A DNA stretch of 64,000 nucleotides from Sphingopyxis sp. H115. GTDB taxonomy: Bacteria > Pseudomonadota > Alphaproteobacteria > Sphingomonadales > Sphingomonadaceae. The notes beneath the pieces were generated by a model that worked only from the letters and a program-made list of their open reading frames with translations, searched no databases and had not been told where the DNA came from. This document shows, piece after piece, positions 54,794 through 62,003 of the stretch; position 1 is the stretch's first letter, and each line of letters begins with the position of its first letter. The translations under genes were made by a program, and so were the position numbers. The stretch spans positions 62,001 to 126,000 of the forward strand of contig NZ_LNSA01000007.1 of the NCBI RefSeq assembly GCF_001468465.1, written 5' to 3'.

Positions 54794-55999
54794 TCAGGCG
54801 GGAATCTGGTTGAAGGGGACGCCCTTGTCAGGGCGGTGGTCCTGCGGCAGGCCGAGGATGCGTTCGGCGATCGTGTTGAGCAACGTCTCGTCCGACCCGC
54901 CCGCGATGCGGCCCGTCGGCGCGTTGATCCAGCTCGATGCCCAATCGTCCTTGGGCGAGGCATGTTCGTCGAACAGGAAAGCGTCGGTGCCTTGCAGGTC
55001 GAGCGCGAGTTCGGACAGCTTCTGACGTGAGCGCACCGCGACGAGCTTGTTGAGCGAGCCTTCGGGCCCCGGAGTCATGCCTGCCTGCATCATCAGCCGC
55101 GCACGGCGATTGATCGAATCGAGCCCGGCGCGCATCGCATGGTTGCGCGCGATCTGCTGACGGATACGGCCATCCTCGATCGCGGGGCGACCGTTCAGCC
55201 GCACCTCTTTGGCGAGATCGACGAAGAGGTCGAGGTGCGGCCCGAAACCCGCGCTGTCGGTCGCGACATAGCGTTCGATCATCAGCGTCGCGAGCGCGAC
55301 CGCGAAGCCGCCGCCAACTGGCGACATGCGATGATCGTCGCTTACCTTCACATCGTCGAAGAAGACTTCGTTGACGTGGCTGTCGCCGCCCGCGAGCTTG
55401 ATCGGACGCACGGTGACCCCCGGCGCCTTCATGTCGACCCAGAAGTAAGTGAGACCCTTATGCTTCGCGACGGTCGGGTCGGTTCGCACGACGATGACGC
55501 CATAATCGCTATACTGCGCCCAGCTCGTCCAGACCTTTTGCCCGTTGATTTTCCACCCGTTGCCGTCGGTCTCGGCGCGCGTACGCAGCCCCGCAAGGTC
55601 GGTGCCGCCCGACGGTTCGGAGAAGAGTTGGCACCAGATTTCCTCGCCTTTCAGCGCCTTGACCACGCGTTCTTTCACGAACTCGCGATCGGACCCGAAT
55701 TGCATCAGCACGGGCACCGGCATACCGAGTGAAATGCCGAAATAGACGTTGGGGAAGCCGTGCTTCATTTCCTCGGCTTCGAAGGTGATCTTCTCGATAT
55801 GGCCGAGGCCTTGGCCGCCATATTCGACCGGCCAGTTGATGCCGGCAAAGCCCGCGTCGAACTTCGCCTTCTGATAGCGGCGGCCGAGCGCGAGATCCTT
55901 CTCGACGCTGAGCCCCTTGCGCGCCGCCTTCCCGAATGTGGGAACCATGGATTCGCACCATGCCGCGGCCTTGGCGCGATAGCTTTCGAGGTCGGTCAT
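54794..55999 (-). CDS. Acyl-CoA dehydrogenase, large subunit of second pair
   Basis: A 401-aa acyl-CoA dehydrogenase. ATG 55999 (MTDLESYRAKAA) overlaps the previous stop by 4 bp; the frame runs further upstream but as a shadow. The three domains are complete (GFAGINWPVEYGGQG; CQLFSEPSGGTDLAGLRTRA; KVWTSWAQYSDYGVIV; final AGGSDETLLNTIAERILGLP). The terminal GGSDET lacks the usual tyrosine-glutamate, again as in FadE heteromers of sterol or bile-acid pathways. It most likely forms an alpha2-beta2 enzyme with the product of 55996-57090. Confidence 0.92.
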   Translation of the reverse strand: MTDLESYRAKAAAWCESMVPTFGKAARKGLSVEKDLALGRRYQKAKFDAGFAGINWPVEYGGQGLGHIEKITFEAEEMKHGFPNVYFGISLGMPVPVLMQFGSDREFVKERVVKALKGEEIWCQLFSEPSGGTDLAGLRTRAETDGNGWKINGQKVWTSWAQYSDYGVIVVRTDPTVAKHKGLTYFWVDMKAPGVTVRPIKLAGGDSHVNEVFFDDVKVSDDHRMSPVGGGFAVALATLMIERYVATDSAGFGPHLDLFVDLAKEVRLNGRPAIEDGRIRQQIARNHAMRAGLDSINRRARLMMQAGMTPGPEGSLNKLVAVRSRQKLSELALDLQGTDAFLFDEHASPKDDWASSWINAPTGRIAGGSDETLLNTIAERILGLPQDHRPDKGVPFNQIPA

Positions 56000-57090
56000 G
56001 CGGCATCTCCTGCGAGGCGGTCGACGAGGATATCTTCCCAGAAGAAGCTGCTCCCCTGTTCGAGCGCGAGCGTTCGCGCGCGGCGCATGTGGAGGTGCAG
56101 GCCGATTTCCCACGTCACGCCGATCCCGCCATGGATTTGTATGCAATCGCGCGCTGCGGTGTCGTACGCTTCGGTCGCCGACAGGCGCGCGGCGGCGGCG
56201 GCCGTGACGAAATCATCCTGTCCTTCGCACGCGGCTGCGTGGATCGCATTGGCGCGCGCGAGTTCGACGAGGCCGTACAGTTCGGCGATGCGATGCTTGA
56301 TCGACTGGAAGGCGCCGATCGGCTGGCCGAACGCCTTGCGCGTCAGCGCATAATCGCGCGCGATCTCCATCAGGGCCTCGGCGCCGCCGGTCTGTTCGTG
56401 CGCGGTAACGACTGCTTGCAGCGAAAGGACATGGAGCGCGGCCGCGCGCGCGGCGTCGCCGGTGACGAGCGCTTCTGCCGGAGTCCCCGCGAACAGCAGG
56501 TCGGCAATGCAGCGGCTGTTGTCGAAGCTGTCGACGGCCCTGCGCTCAATACCGGCGAGATCGACGATCAGCAGCGTGCGGGTTCCACTGTCCTGCGCGA
56601 AAAGGATGGCGACATCGGCGAACAGTCCGCCCGATACGCCCGGAGCGGTCCCTTCGACCCGATCGGCCTTCCATGTCACCGACGGTGTCGCGGGCAGGGC
56701 ATCCGGTCCCGACGCAAATGCGATAGCGCCGATCGTTTCACCGCTCGCGAGGCCCGGAAGCCAGCGCGCCTTTTGCGCGTCGCTGCCGTAAATCTCGATC
56801 GCCTTGGCCGCGCCGAAACTCGAGGTGAGAAAGGGCGCGCCGCTGAGCGTCCGCCCGGCCTGATGCGCGATCAGCCCCAGCTCGACGAGGCCGAGGTCGA
56901 GGCCACCATAGGCCTCGGGAAGCGCGAGCGCAGTCCAGCCTTGCTCCTTCGCAGTGGTCCAGAATCCGTCATGATATTGGCCGCTGGTTTGGAGCAGCGG
57001 CAGCAGGTCTTCCTTGCTCACCCGCGCTTCGAGCGCACGGCGCGATTCGGTCGCGATCGCCTGCTGCCCTTCGTCGTACAAGATCGACAT
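55996..57090 (-). CDS. Acyl-CoA dehydrogenase, small subunit of second pair
   Basis: A 364-aa dehydrogenase-fold protein. N-terminal helical domain (QGWTALALPEAYGGLDLGLVE, in part), a weak beta domain without the usual FAD-contact motif, and a good C-terminal domain (RDYALTRKAFGQPIGAFQSI; QIHGGIGVTWEIGLHLHMRR). This profile matches the non-catalytic or FAD-sharing partner of heteromeric dehydrogenases. It is the first gene of the operon running to 51536; an 18-bp dyad lies 44 bp upstream of its start. Confidence 0.9.
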   Translation of the reverse strand: MSILYDEGQQAIATESRRALEARVSKEDLLPLLQTSGQYHDGFWTTAKEQGWTALALPEAYGGLDLGLVELGLIAHQAGRTLSGAPFLTSSFGAAKAIEIYGSDAQKARWLPGLASGETIGAIAFASGPDALPATPSVTWKADRVEGTAPGVSGGLFADVAILFAQDSGTRTLLIVDLAGIERRAVDSFDNSRCIADLLFAGTPAEALVTGDAARAAALHVLSLQAVVTAHEQTGGAEALMEIARDYALTRKAFGQPIGAFQSIKHRIAELYGLVELARANAIHAAACEGQDDFVTAAAAARLSATEAYDTAARDCIQIHGGIGVTWEIGLHLHMRRARTLALEQGSSFFWEDILVDRLAGDAA

Positions 57091-57133
57091 CGGCTCGGTT
57101 CCTCTTCCCTCGTATATTTCCGGCCATCATCCC

Positions 57134-57151
57134 GACGTTAACGTAAACGTC
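57134..57151. promoter_or_regulatory. Shared dyad operator, copy 1
   Basis: GACGTTAACGTAAACGTC is an 18-bp dyad with one mismatch between halves, 44 bp upstream of the dehydrogenase start at 57090. A near-identical copy is upstream of the next dehydrogenase gene (58421-58438). The 24-nt context CCCGACGTT-ACGTAA-CGTCAAG is conserved too. Confidence 0.7.
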
Positions 57152-57197
57152 AAGCGTTTTGACGCTACGGTTCGATGACCGTCAACTGTCGTCCCCG

Positions 57198-58379
57198 TCA
57201 GGCGCGCCCGGCTTTCCAGTCGCGCTTGATCTTCTTCGCGAGGCTCCATTTGTGAACCTCGGTCGGGCCGTCGTAGATGCGGAAGGCGCGCACCTCGCGG
57301 AACACCTGCTCGACGATCGTCCGGTCGGTGACCCCGGTACCGCCCATCACCTGGACGCAGCGATCGGCGATGCGCATCAGCGCCTCGGACACCGCGACCT
57401 TCGCCATTGAGCTCTCGACCGTGCCGAGCGATCCGGTGTCGAGCACGCCCGCGCACCAATCGATCATCAGTTCGGCCTGTTTCAGGTCGATCATATTCTC
57501 GGCGAGCATGAAGCCGACGCCCTCATGCTCGATCAGCGGCTTGCCGAACGCCTCGCGGCGGTTGGCATAGTCGGTCGCGATCTCGTGCGCGCGAATGCAG
57601 CAGCCGAGCCAGCGCATGCAGTGTGACAGGCGGGCAGGGGAGAGGCGCACCTGCGCGTAGCGGAAGCCTTCGCCGGCCTGCCCAAGCATCTGGTCGGCGG
57701 GAACGCGCAGATTGTCGATCGTCAGCGTCGCATGACCGCCGGGCATCGAGCTGTCGATCGTGTTCGGCACCTCGTCGATACGGATCGCTGGATCGGGCAG
57801 GTCGATAAGGAACATGCACGCGCCTTCGTCCGCCTTTGCCATCACGATGCCGACGCGCGCGCCCTGGGCGCCGGTGATGAAGGTCTTGCGGCCGTTTACC
57901 ACCCAATGATTGCCGTCGAGATGGCAGGTCGTCTTCATCATCGACGGGTCGGATCCCGCGCCGCCCTCATCGGCGGGCTCGGTCATGAAGAAGGCCGAAC
58001 GGACGCTGCCCTCGACCATCGGCTTCAGAAACCGTTCCTTGAGTTCGGGGCTCCCCTCCTTGCCGAGCAGGTACATATTGCCCTCGTCGGGCGCCATCGT
58101 GTTGCACGCGAGGGGGCCAAGCGGGGAGAGGCCGCTCTTGATCAGCACGACGGCGGTCCCGCGCTGGTTGAGGTGGCTGCCGTCGGACAGGATATGCGGG
58201 GTGAGCACACCCGCGGCGCGTGCATGGTCGCGCATCTCCATCACCAACTCGTCGGTCGGCGCGCCGTGATGGTCGCGGCGCGAATCGGCTTCATAGGGAA
58301 TGATCTTTTCGCGAACGAAGGTTTCGACCTTTTCCGCAATGGCGCGCGCCCGATCCGATATGCCTTCGTGCGCTGCCAT
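57198..58379 (-). CDS. Acyl-CoA dehydrogenase (ACAD11-like)
   Basis: A 393-aa dehydrogenase of complete domain structure: SPLGPLACNTMAPDEGNMYLL, FFMTEPADEGGAGSDPS (FAD contact), KTFITGAQGARVGIVMA and the C-terminal QVMGGTGVTDRTIVEQVFRE followed by YDGPTEVHKWSLAKKI, where YDGP-T-E takes the place of the YEGT catalytic-base motif. The pattern is that of ACAD10/11-type enzymes that take long or branched substrates. It is a single gene, with the second copy of the dyad operator 42 bp upstream of its start. Confidence 0.93.
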   Translation of the reverse strand: MAAHEGISDRARAIAEKVETFVREKIIPYEADSRRDHHGAPTDELVMEMRDHARAAGVLTPHILSDGSHLNQRGTAVVLIKSGLSPLGPLACNTMAPDEGNMYLLGKEGSPELKERFLKPMVEGSVRSAFFMTEPADEGGAGSDPSMMKTTCHLDGNHWVVNGRKTFITGAQGARVGIVMAKADEGACMFLIDLPDPAIRIDEVPNTIDSSMPGGHATLTIDNLRVPADQMLGQAGEGFRYAQVRLSPARLSHCMRWLGCCIRAHEIATDYANRREAFGKPLIEHEGVGFMLAENMIDLKQAELMIDWCAGVLDTGSLGTVESSMAKVAVSEALMRIADRCVQVMGGTGVTDRTIVEQVFREVRAFRIYDGPTEVHKWSLAKKIKRDWKAGRA

Positions 58380-58420
58380 CCCGATTCCCTTCGCTATCTA
58401 ACTATTTTCCTAGTCAACCC

Positions 58421-58438
58421 GACGTTGACGTAAGCGTC
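58421..58438. promoter_or_regulatory. Shared dyad operator, copy 2
   Basis: GACGTTGACGTAAGCGTC, an 18-bp dyad with two mismatches between halves, 42 bp upstream of the dehydrogenase start at 58379 and 62 bp upstream of the divergent nitronate monooxygenase start at 58501. It differs from copy 1 at two positions only. Confidence 0.7.
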
Positions 58439-58500
58439 AAGTTATTTCATGGACCGGAACGAAGATGCCGTAAGGGCATGAACACGCAGGAGGGATCGAG

Positions 58501-59481
58501 ATGGCTTTCAAGACACGCATTACCGAAATGCTGGGTATCGAACATCCGATCGTTCAGGGCGGAATGCAGAGCGTCGGCTATGCCGAGCTTGCGAGCGCGG
58601 TGTCGAACGCCGGCGGCCTTGGTATATTGACGGCGCTTACCCAGCCGACGCCCGAAGCCCTCCGTGCCGAAATCGAGCGGTGCCGCGCGATGACCGACAA
58701 GCCGTTCGGTGTGAACATGACCGTTTTCCCGACGATCAACGCACCCGACTACAAGGCCTATGCGCAGGCGATCATCGACGGCGGGGTCAAGATCGTCGAA
58801 ACTGCGGGAACGCAGGCGGTGCGCGAGATTTGGGAGATGCTGAAGCCCCACGGCGTCACCATCCTCCACAAATGCACTGCGGTGCGCCATGCGCTGTCGG
58901 CCGAGCGCGCGGGCTGCGACATCATCTCGATCGACGGTTTCGAATGCGCGGGCCATCCGGGCGAAGACGATATTCCCGGGCTGATCTTGATCCCCGCCGC
59001 CGCCGACAAAGTGCAGATTCCGATGCTGGCGAGCGGCGGCTTCGGCGACGGGCGCGGCCTCGTCGCGGCGCTGTCGCTCGGCGCTGAGGGGATCAACATG
59101 GGCACGCGCTTTTGCGCCACGAAGGAAGCGCCGATCCACGACAATGTGAAGCAGGCCTATATCGACAATGACGAGCGCGGCAGTTTCCTGATCTTCCGCA
59201 GCCTCAAGAATACCGCGCGCGTCGGCAAGAGCGCGGTGAGCGAAGAAGTGGTGCGCCGTCTGGCACAGCCCGACGCCACCTTCGCCGACGTCGCCGAACT
59301 GGTGAACGGCAAGGCGGGGCGCGAACTGCTCGAGACCGGTGACCTTAGCAAGGGTGTGTTCTGGGCGGGCATGGTGCAGGGGCTGATCCACGATATTCCG
59401 ACCTGCAAGGAACTGATCGACCGGATCATCGCCGACGCCGATGCGATCGTCGACAAACGGCTGGCGTCGATGCGCGGCTGA
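58501..59481 (+). CDS. Nitronate monooxygenase family protein
   Basis: A 326-aa FMN-dependent TIM-barrel enzyme of the 2-nitropropane dioxygenase family. EHPIVQGGMQSVGYAELASA at the start, PFGVNMTVFP, a segment DGFECAGHPGEDDIPGLILI containing the histidine often associated with catalysis, and LASGGFGDGRGLVAALSLGA with the FMN phosphate loop are visible. Related genes in beta-oxidation clusters may act as enoyl reductases or oxygenases rather than on nitronates. It is divergent from the dehydrogenase at 57198 and shares its promoter region and possibly the dyad operator. Confidence 0.9.
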   Translation: MAFKTRITEMLGIEHPIVQGGMQSVGYAELASAVSNAGGLGILTALTQPTPEALRAEIERCRAMTDKPFGVNMTVFPTINAPDYKAYAQAIIDGGVKIVETAGTQAVREIWEMLKPHGVTILHKCTAVRHALSAERAGCDIISIDGFECAGHPGEDDIPGLILIPAAADKVQIPMLASGGFGDGRGLVAALSLGAEGINMGTRFCATKEAPIHDNVKQAYIDNDERGSFLIFRSLKNTARVGKSAVSEEVVRRLAQPDATFADVAELVNGKAGRELLETGDLSKGVFWAGMVQGLIHDIPTCKELIDRIIADADAIVDKRLASMRG

Positions 59482-59593
59482 TGCCCTGGGCGCTGGCGCG
59501 CCGCAGCGGCTTTCGATATGATCCGATTCTTCGCAATTTGATCGCATCGAAGCCCGCCGGCGTCCGCGCCCGCCGGCGCGGCAAGGGGGATGT

Positions 59594-60676
59594 TTGAGCC
59601 ACATCGAATATAAGGGTTTCGGCGGCGTCGTGCTGGCGGCCGACATGCTCGGTGACGAAAATGACCCCGCGGTGCTGCTGGTGCCCGAGATCGGGCAGGG
59701 CCGCGCGGCATGGCGCGAGGTGGCCGAAGCCCTGGTCTTATCGGGCCGCCGCGTGGTGAATCTCGACCTTCGGGACGACGATGAACTCGCGTCGCATATC
59801 GAGGATCTGCGCGCGGTGCTCGCCCAGATGGGATCGCGCCCGGTCGTCGTTGCGGCAGGACGGGGCAGCTGGATCGCTACGCGCGCGCTGGGGCTCGACG
59901 GCGCGCATCTCGCCGCAGGCCTTGTGGTAGTCGACATGCCGGTCGATCAGGATGCAATCGAAAGCGGCGTCGCGGCGCGACTGGCGCTACCAACCCTCGT
60001 CGTGCGTGGCGGCTTCGCGCCTGCCCAGGGCAGCGCGGTGAGCGACGCGTTCAACGCCGCGCTGCCGTTCGGCGAGAGCGCCGACATCAACGAATGTGAC
60101 CTCGAACTCGCCTCCGACCGCAAGGAAGCACTGCTCGGGCAACTGCTCGAATTCCTCGAACGCCGTCAGCCGCGCGAGGCGATGGAGTTCAAGGCAGGGT
60201 CCGATCCGCGCACGCTGCGCGACGCGATGGGCTGTTTCGCGACAGGCATCACGATCGTGACGGCTCTAGATGCCAACGGCGCGCCCGTTGGTCTGACCGC
60301 CAACAGCTTTACCTCGGTATCGCTTGACCCGCCGTTGCTTCTCGTGTGCATTGCCAACACGGCGGGCACCGCGCCCGCGCTTCGCGAAGCCGGGCATTTC
60401 GGCGTCAACGTCCTTCAGATCGGCCAGCAACCGGCATCTAACCGGTTCGCGGCGAAGGGCGAGGACCGCTTCGCGGGCCAGCCATGGGCGCCGGGACAAA
60501 CCGGTGTGCCGCTGCTCGGCAGCTCGCTCGTTTCATTCGAATGCCAGCATGAATCGCTGCACGAAGCCGGCGATCATTTCATCCTCGTCGGACGCGTCGT
60601 GCGCGCGCAGTTCGAACCGCACCGCGATCCTCTGCTCTATTTTCGCGGGAAGTACCGGCGTTTGCACTTCGCCTGA
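59594..60676 (+). CDS. Fusion: degenerate alpha/beta hydrolase + flavin reductase
   Basis: A 360-aa protein starting at TTG 59594, 6 nt after AAGGGG. Residues 1 to about 190 look like an alpha/beta-hydrolase (NDPAVLLVPEIGQGRAAWREV; VVVAAGRGSWIATRALG), but the nucleophile elbow G-x-S-x-G is replaced by AAGRGS, so the serine is missing. Residues about 200-360 are a flavin reductase-like domain (AMGCFATGITIVTALDANG; TANSFTSVSLDPPLLLVC; FGVNVL; HFILVGRVV; LYFRGKYRRL), which reduces FMN or FAD with NAD(P)H to feed a monooxygenase. The upstream nitronate monooxygenase-like gene is a possible flavin partner. Confidence 0.85.
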   Translation: MSHIEYKGFGGVVLAADMLGDENDPAVLLVPEIGQGRAAWREVAEALVLSGRRVVNLDLRDDDELASHIEDLRAVLAQMGSRPVVVAAGRGSWIATRALGLDGAHLAAGLVVVDMPVDQDAIESGVAARLALPTLVVRGGFAPAQGSAVSDAFNAALPFGESADINECDLELASDRKEALLGQLLEFLERRQPREAMEFKAGSDPRTLRDAMGCFATGITIVTALDANGAPVGLTANSFTSVSLDPPLLLVCIANTAGTAPALREAGHFGVNVLQIGQQPASNRFAAKGEDRFAGQPWAPGQTGVPLLGSSLVSFECQHESLHEAGDHFILVGRVVRAQFEPHRDPLLYFRGKYRRLHFA

Positions 60677-61095
60677 CTTCGCCGGAGGCGCGGGCCTAAG
60701 GAAATGGCGGAGCGGGAGGTTTTACGATCCTAACCGCATGTATTTGATATGTTTTTTTTCAAATACTTGCTGCGGAATTCGGGTCCCACACGAGGCTCCC
60801 CGTGCGCCTGAATCCATGATTCAGTCCGTAGAAACTTTATGCCATTTTATCCGATTCTTGTCGATCCTTTTCGATGCAACGCCATAGCCAGATCGAGATT
60901 GCAAAGAGGGTCGGTGGCCGACAAACGATAAAGCAGTGAAATAGTCGGGTCGGGATTGCGCCTGATGTCGATCGTAAGCGAGCACAAAGCATCTGGCTGA
61001 AACCTGCCGTTCGCGACACCCGCTTGGACAGTGCGCTTCGCTTGTGGCCCGACTTTTCCGGGATTTCGGACACAGCGCAAACTTCGTGCTGCGCC
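60677..61095. other. 419-bp region with hairpin and a decayed minus-strand frame
   Basis: No intact gene is supported. A hairpin GTATTTGA...TCAAATAC (60740-60766) with a T-rich loop follows the fusion gene and may end its transcript. On the minus strand (about 61080 to 60847) a 77-codon frame reads as plausible protein near its end (RNPDPTISLLYRLSATDP), but it has no clear ribosome-binding site and mixed codon use; it may be a remnant. Base composition is lower in GC than the flanks. Confidence 0.45.
60740..60766 (+). terminator. T-rich-loop hairpin after the fusion gene
   Basis: GTATTTGA (60740-60747) and TCAAATAC (60759-60766) form a perfect 8-bp stem around an 11-nt loop made mostly of T. 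It lies 63 bp after the stop of the hydrolase-flavin reductase gene. Stem A/T content is high, so termination is only possible, not certain. Confidence 0.35.
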
Positions 61096-61620
61096 ATGGC
61101 CCTCGATTTAACCAGCGGGCGATACGCCCTGATCGAACGGGCCCATGATTCTACTCTTGTGCCCTGGCAGCCACTGCTTCAACGCCGAATTGGGCAGCCC
61201 GTTGCAGGCATCATGGGCAAAAGCGAGATCAACTGGAGTTTGGGGCGCACACCGCCACCGCATTTCGCGACCCAGTCCAATCGAATGAGCCCCACCGGCA
61301 TCCCGATGTTCTATGGCGCCTTCGATGCTGACACAGCGTGGGCCGAAAACTTCGACCCCGCCTTGCACGCAGGCCAGGTCGCGTCCGTCGGCACCTTCCG
61401 TCCGACCCGCGACCTCAAGGTGCTTGACCTCGCCCAGCTACCCCCGGTTCCAAGTATATTCGATAGCGAGCGGCGCAATCTGCTCAACACGCTGCGCTTC
61501 CTTCACCGGTTCGCCGATGATGTTTCGAAACCGATCGCGCGCGATGGGCGCGAACATATGCGCCGCGGCTCGATCGCGATGGCGACGGCATCGGTTGCGA
61601 GTGATGTCGCCCGAGTATGA
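61096..61620 (+). pseudogene. RES-domain protein fragment
   Basis: A 174-codon frame from ATG 61096. The central part (PPPHFATQSNRMSPTGIPMF, then YGAFDADTAWAE and SVGTFRPTRDLKVLDL) is typical of the RES domain, an NAD-degrading toxin fold. An intact protein would continue after the SKPIARDGRE region with a conserved Y-x-PTQV-type segment; here the frame ends in unrelated sequence (MRRGSIAMATASVASDVARV). The missing conserved end and the change of reading frame to an Excalibur motif downstream indicate a deletion junction near 61550, so the product should be inactive. Confidence 0.65.
61554..61604 (+). pseudogene. Excalibur-motif C-terminal fragment
   Basis: In a frame different from that of the RES fragment, codons from about 61554 to the TGA at 61602-61604 read RTYAPRLDRDGDGIGCE. 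D-x-D-x-D-G-x-x-C-E is the calcium-binding Excalibur signature that usually ends secreted nucleases or small exported proteins. Only the tail remains; its gene body is absent upstream, consistent with a deletion that joined it to the RES fragment. Confidence 0.6.
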
Positions 61621-61876
61621 ACTGTGGGCCTGCGCGCTCCACGTCGAGAAGAAGCACGGGGAGCGCGCGCCAGAGTTCATCGCCGAGCGGGTGCATACCT
61701 TGGCCATGACGGGCGACATCTTGGGCGTCGGGCGTTGGCGGGCCATCGCCGATAGATTCGATCAACTACAAGGGGCCATACGTTACCGCCTCAGTAGTCG
61801 GACAACTCGCATGCCGCCGAGGCAAAAAGCCCAAGACTCATGCGCGCAGATAAGCGTCGAGCCCTCCTCCGAGTAA
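61604..61876 (+). CDS. DUF6961-type small protein
   Basis: A 90-aa protein from ATG 61604. The first 60 residues (MSPEYELWACALHVEKKHG; PEFIAERVHTLAMTGDILG; VGRWRAIADRFDQLQ) match the DUF6961 pattern common as small orphan proteins in sphingomonads, often next to phage-like or accessory genes. The last 30 residues are polar and not typical, so the original end may have been lost. The start overlaps the Excalibur stop (TGATG-like arrangement) and lies within the RES fragment's last codons. No function is known for the family. Confidence 0.65.
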   Translation: MSPEYELWACALHVEKKHGERAPEFIAERVHTLAMTGDILGVGRWRAIADRFDQLQGAIRYRLSSRTTRMPPRQKAQDSCAQISVEPSSE

Positions 61877-62003
61877 AGCCCTCCGCCCTAGACAGGCACG
61901 GTGTAAACAAAGCGGCCGTTGCCGGAGAATGGCACCGAACGACACAGCAGCAAAGTGGAGACTTTGTTGCGGCAGCGTCCAACAAGGCTTAACAATTCCT
62001 GCA

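Noticed and set aside
52446-55025. 859-codon plus-strand frame opposite thiolase, SDR and dehydrogenase genes
   Set aside because: Crosses three intact genes and their gaps; no start signal or recognisable domain.
59590-59613. ATG at 59590 as start of the fusion gene or a leader peptide
   Set aside because: It is out of frame with the fusion and stops after seven codons; the in-frame TTG 59594 has proper spacing to AAGGGG. A regulatory mini-frame is possible but unsupported.
60740-60766. Possible attachment site at the edge of the accessory stretch
   Set aside because: Only a single inverted repeat, no matching copy at the other side and no integrase or tRNA gene nearby.
60847-61080. Minus-strand 77-codon frame as a real gene
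   Set aside because: Some stretches look protein-like, but there is no start signal, codon use is mixed and no family was recognised; mentioned only as a possible remnant.
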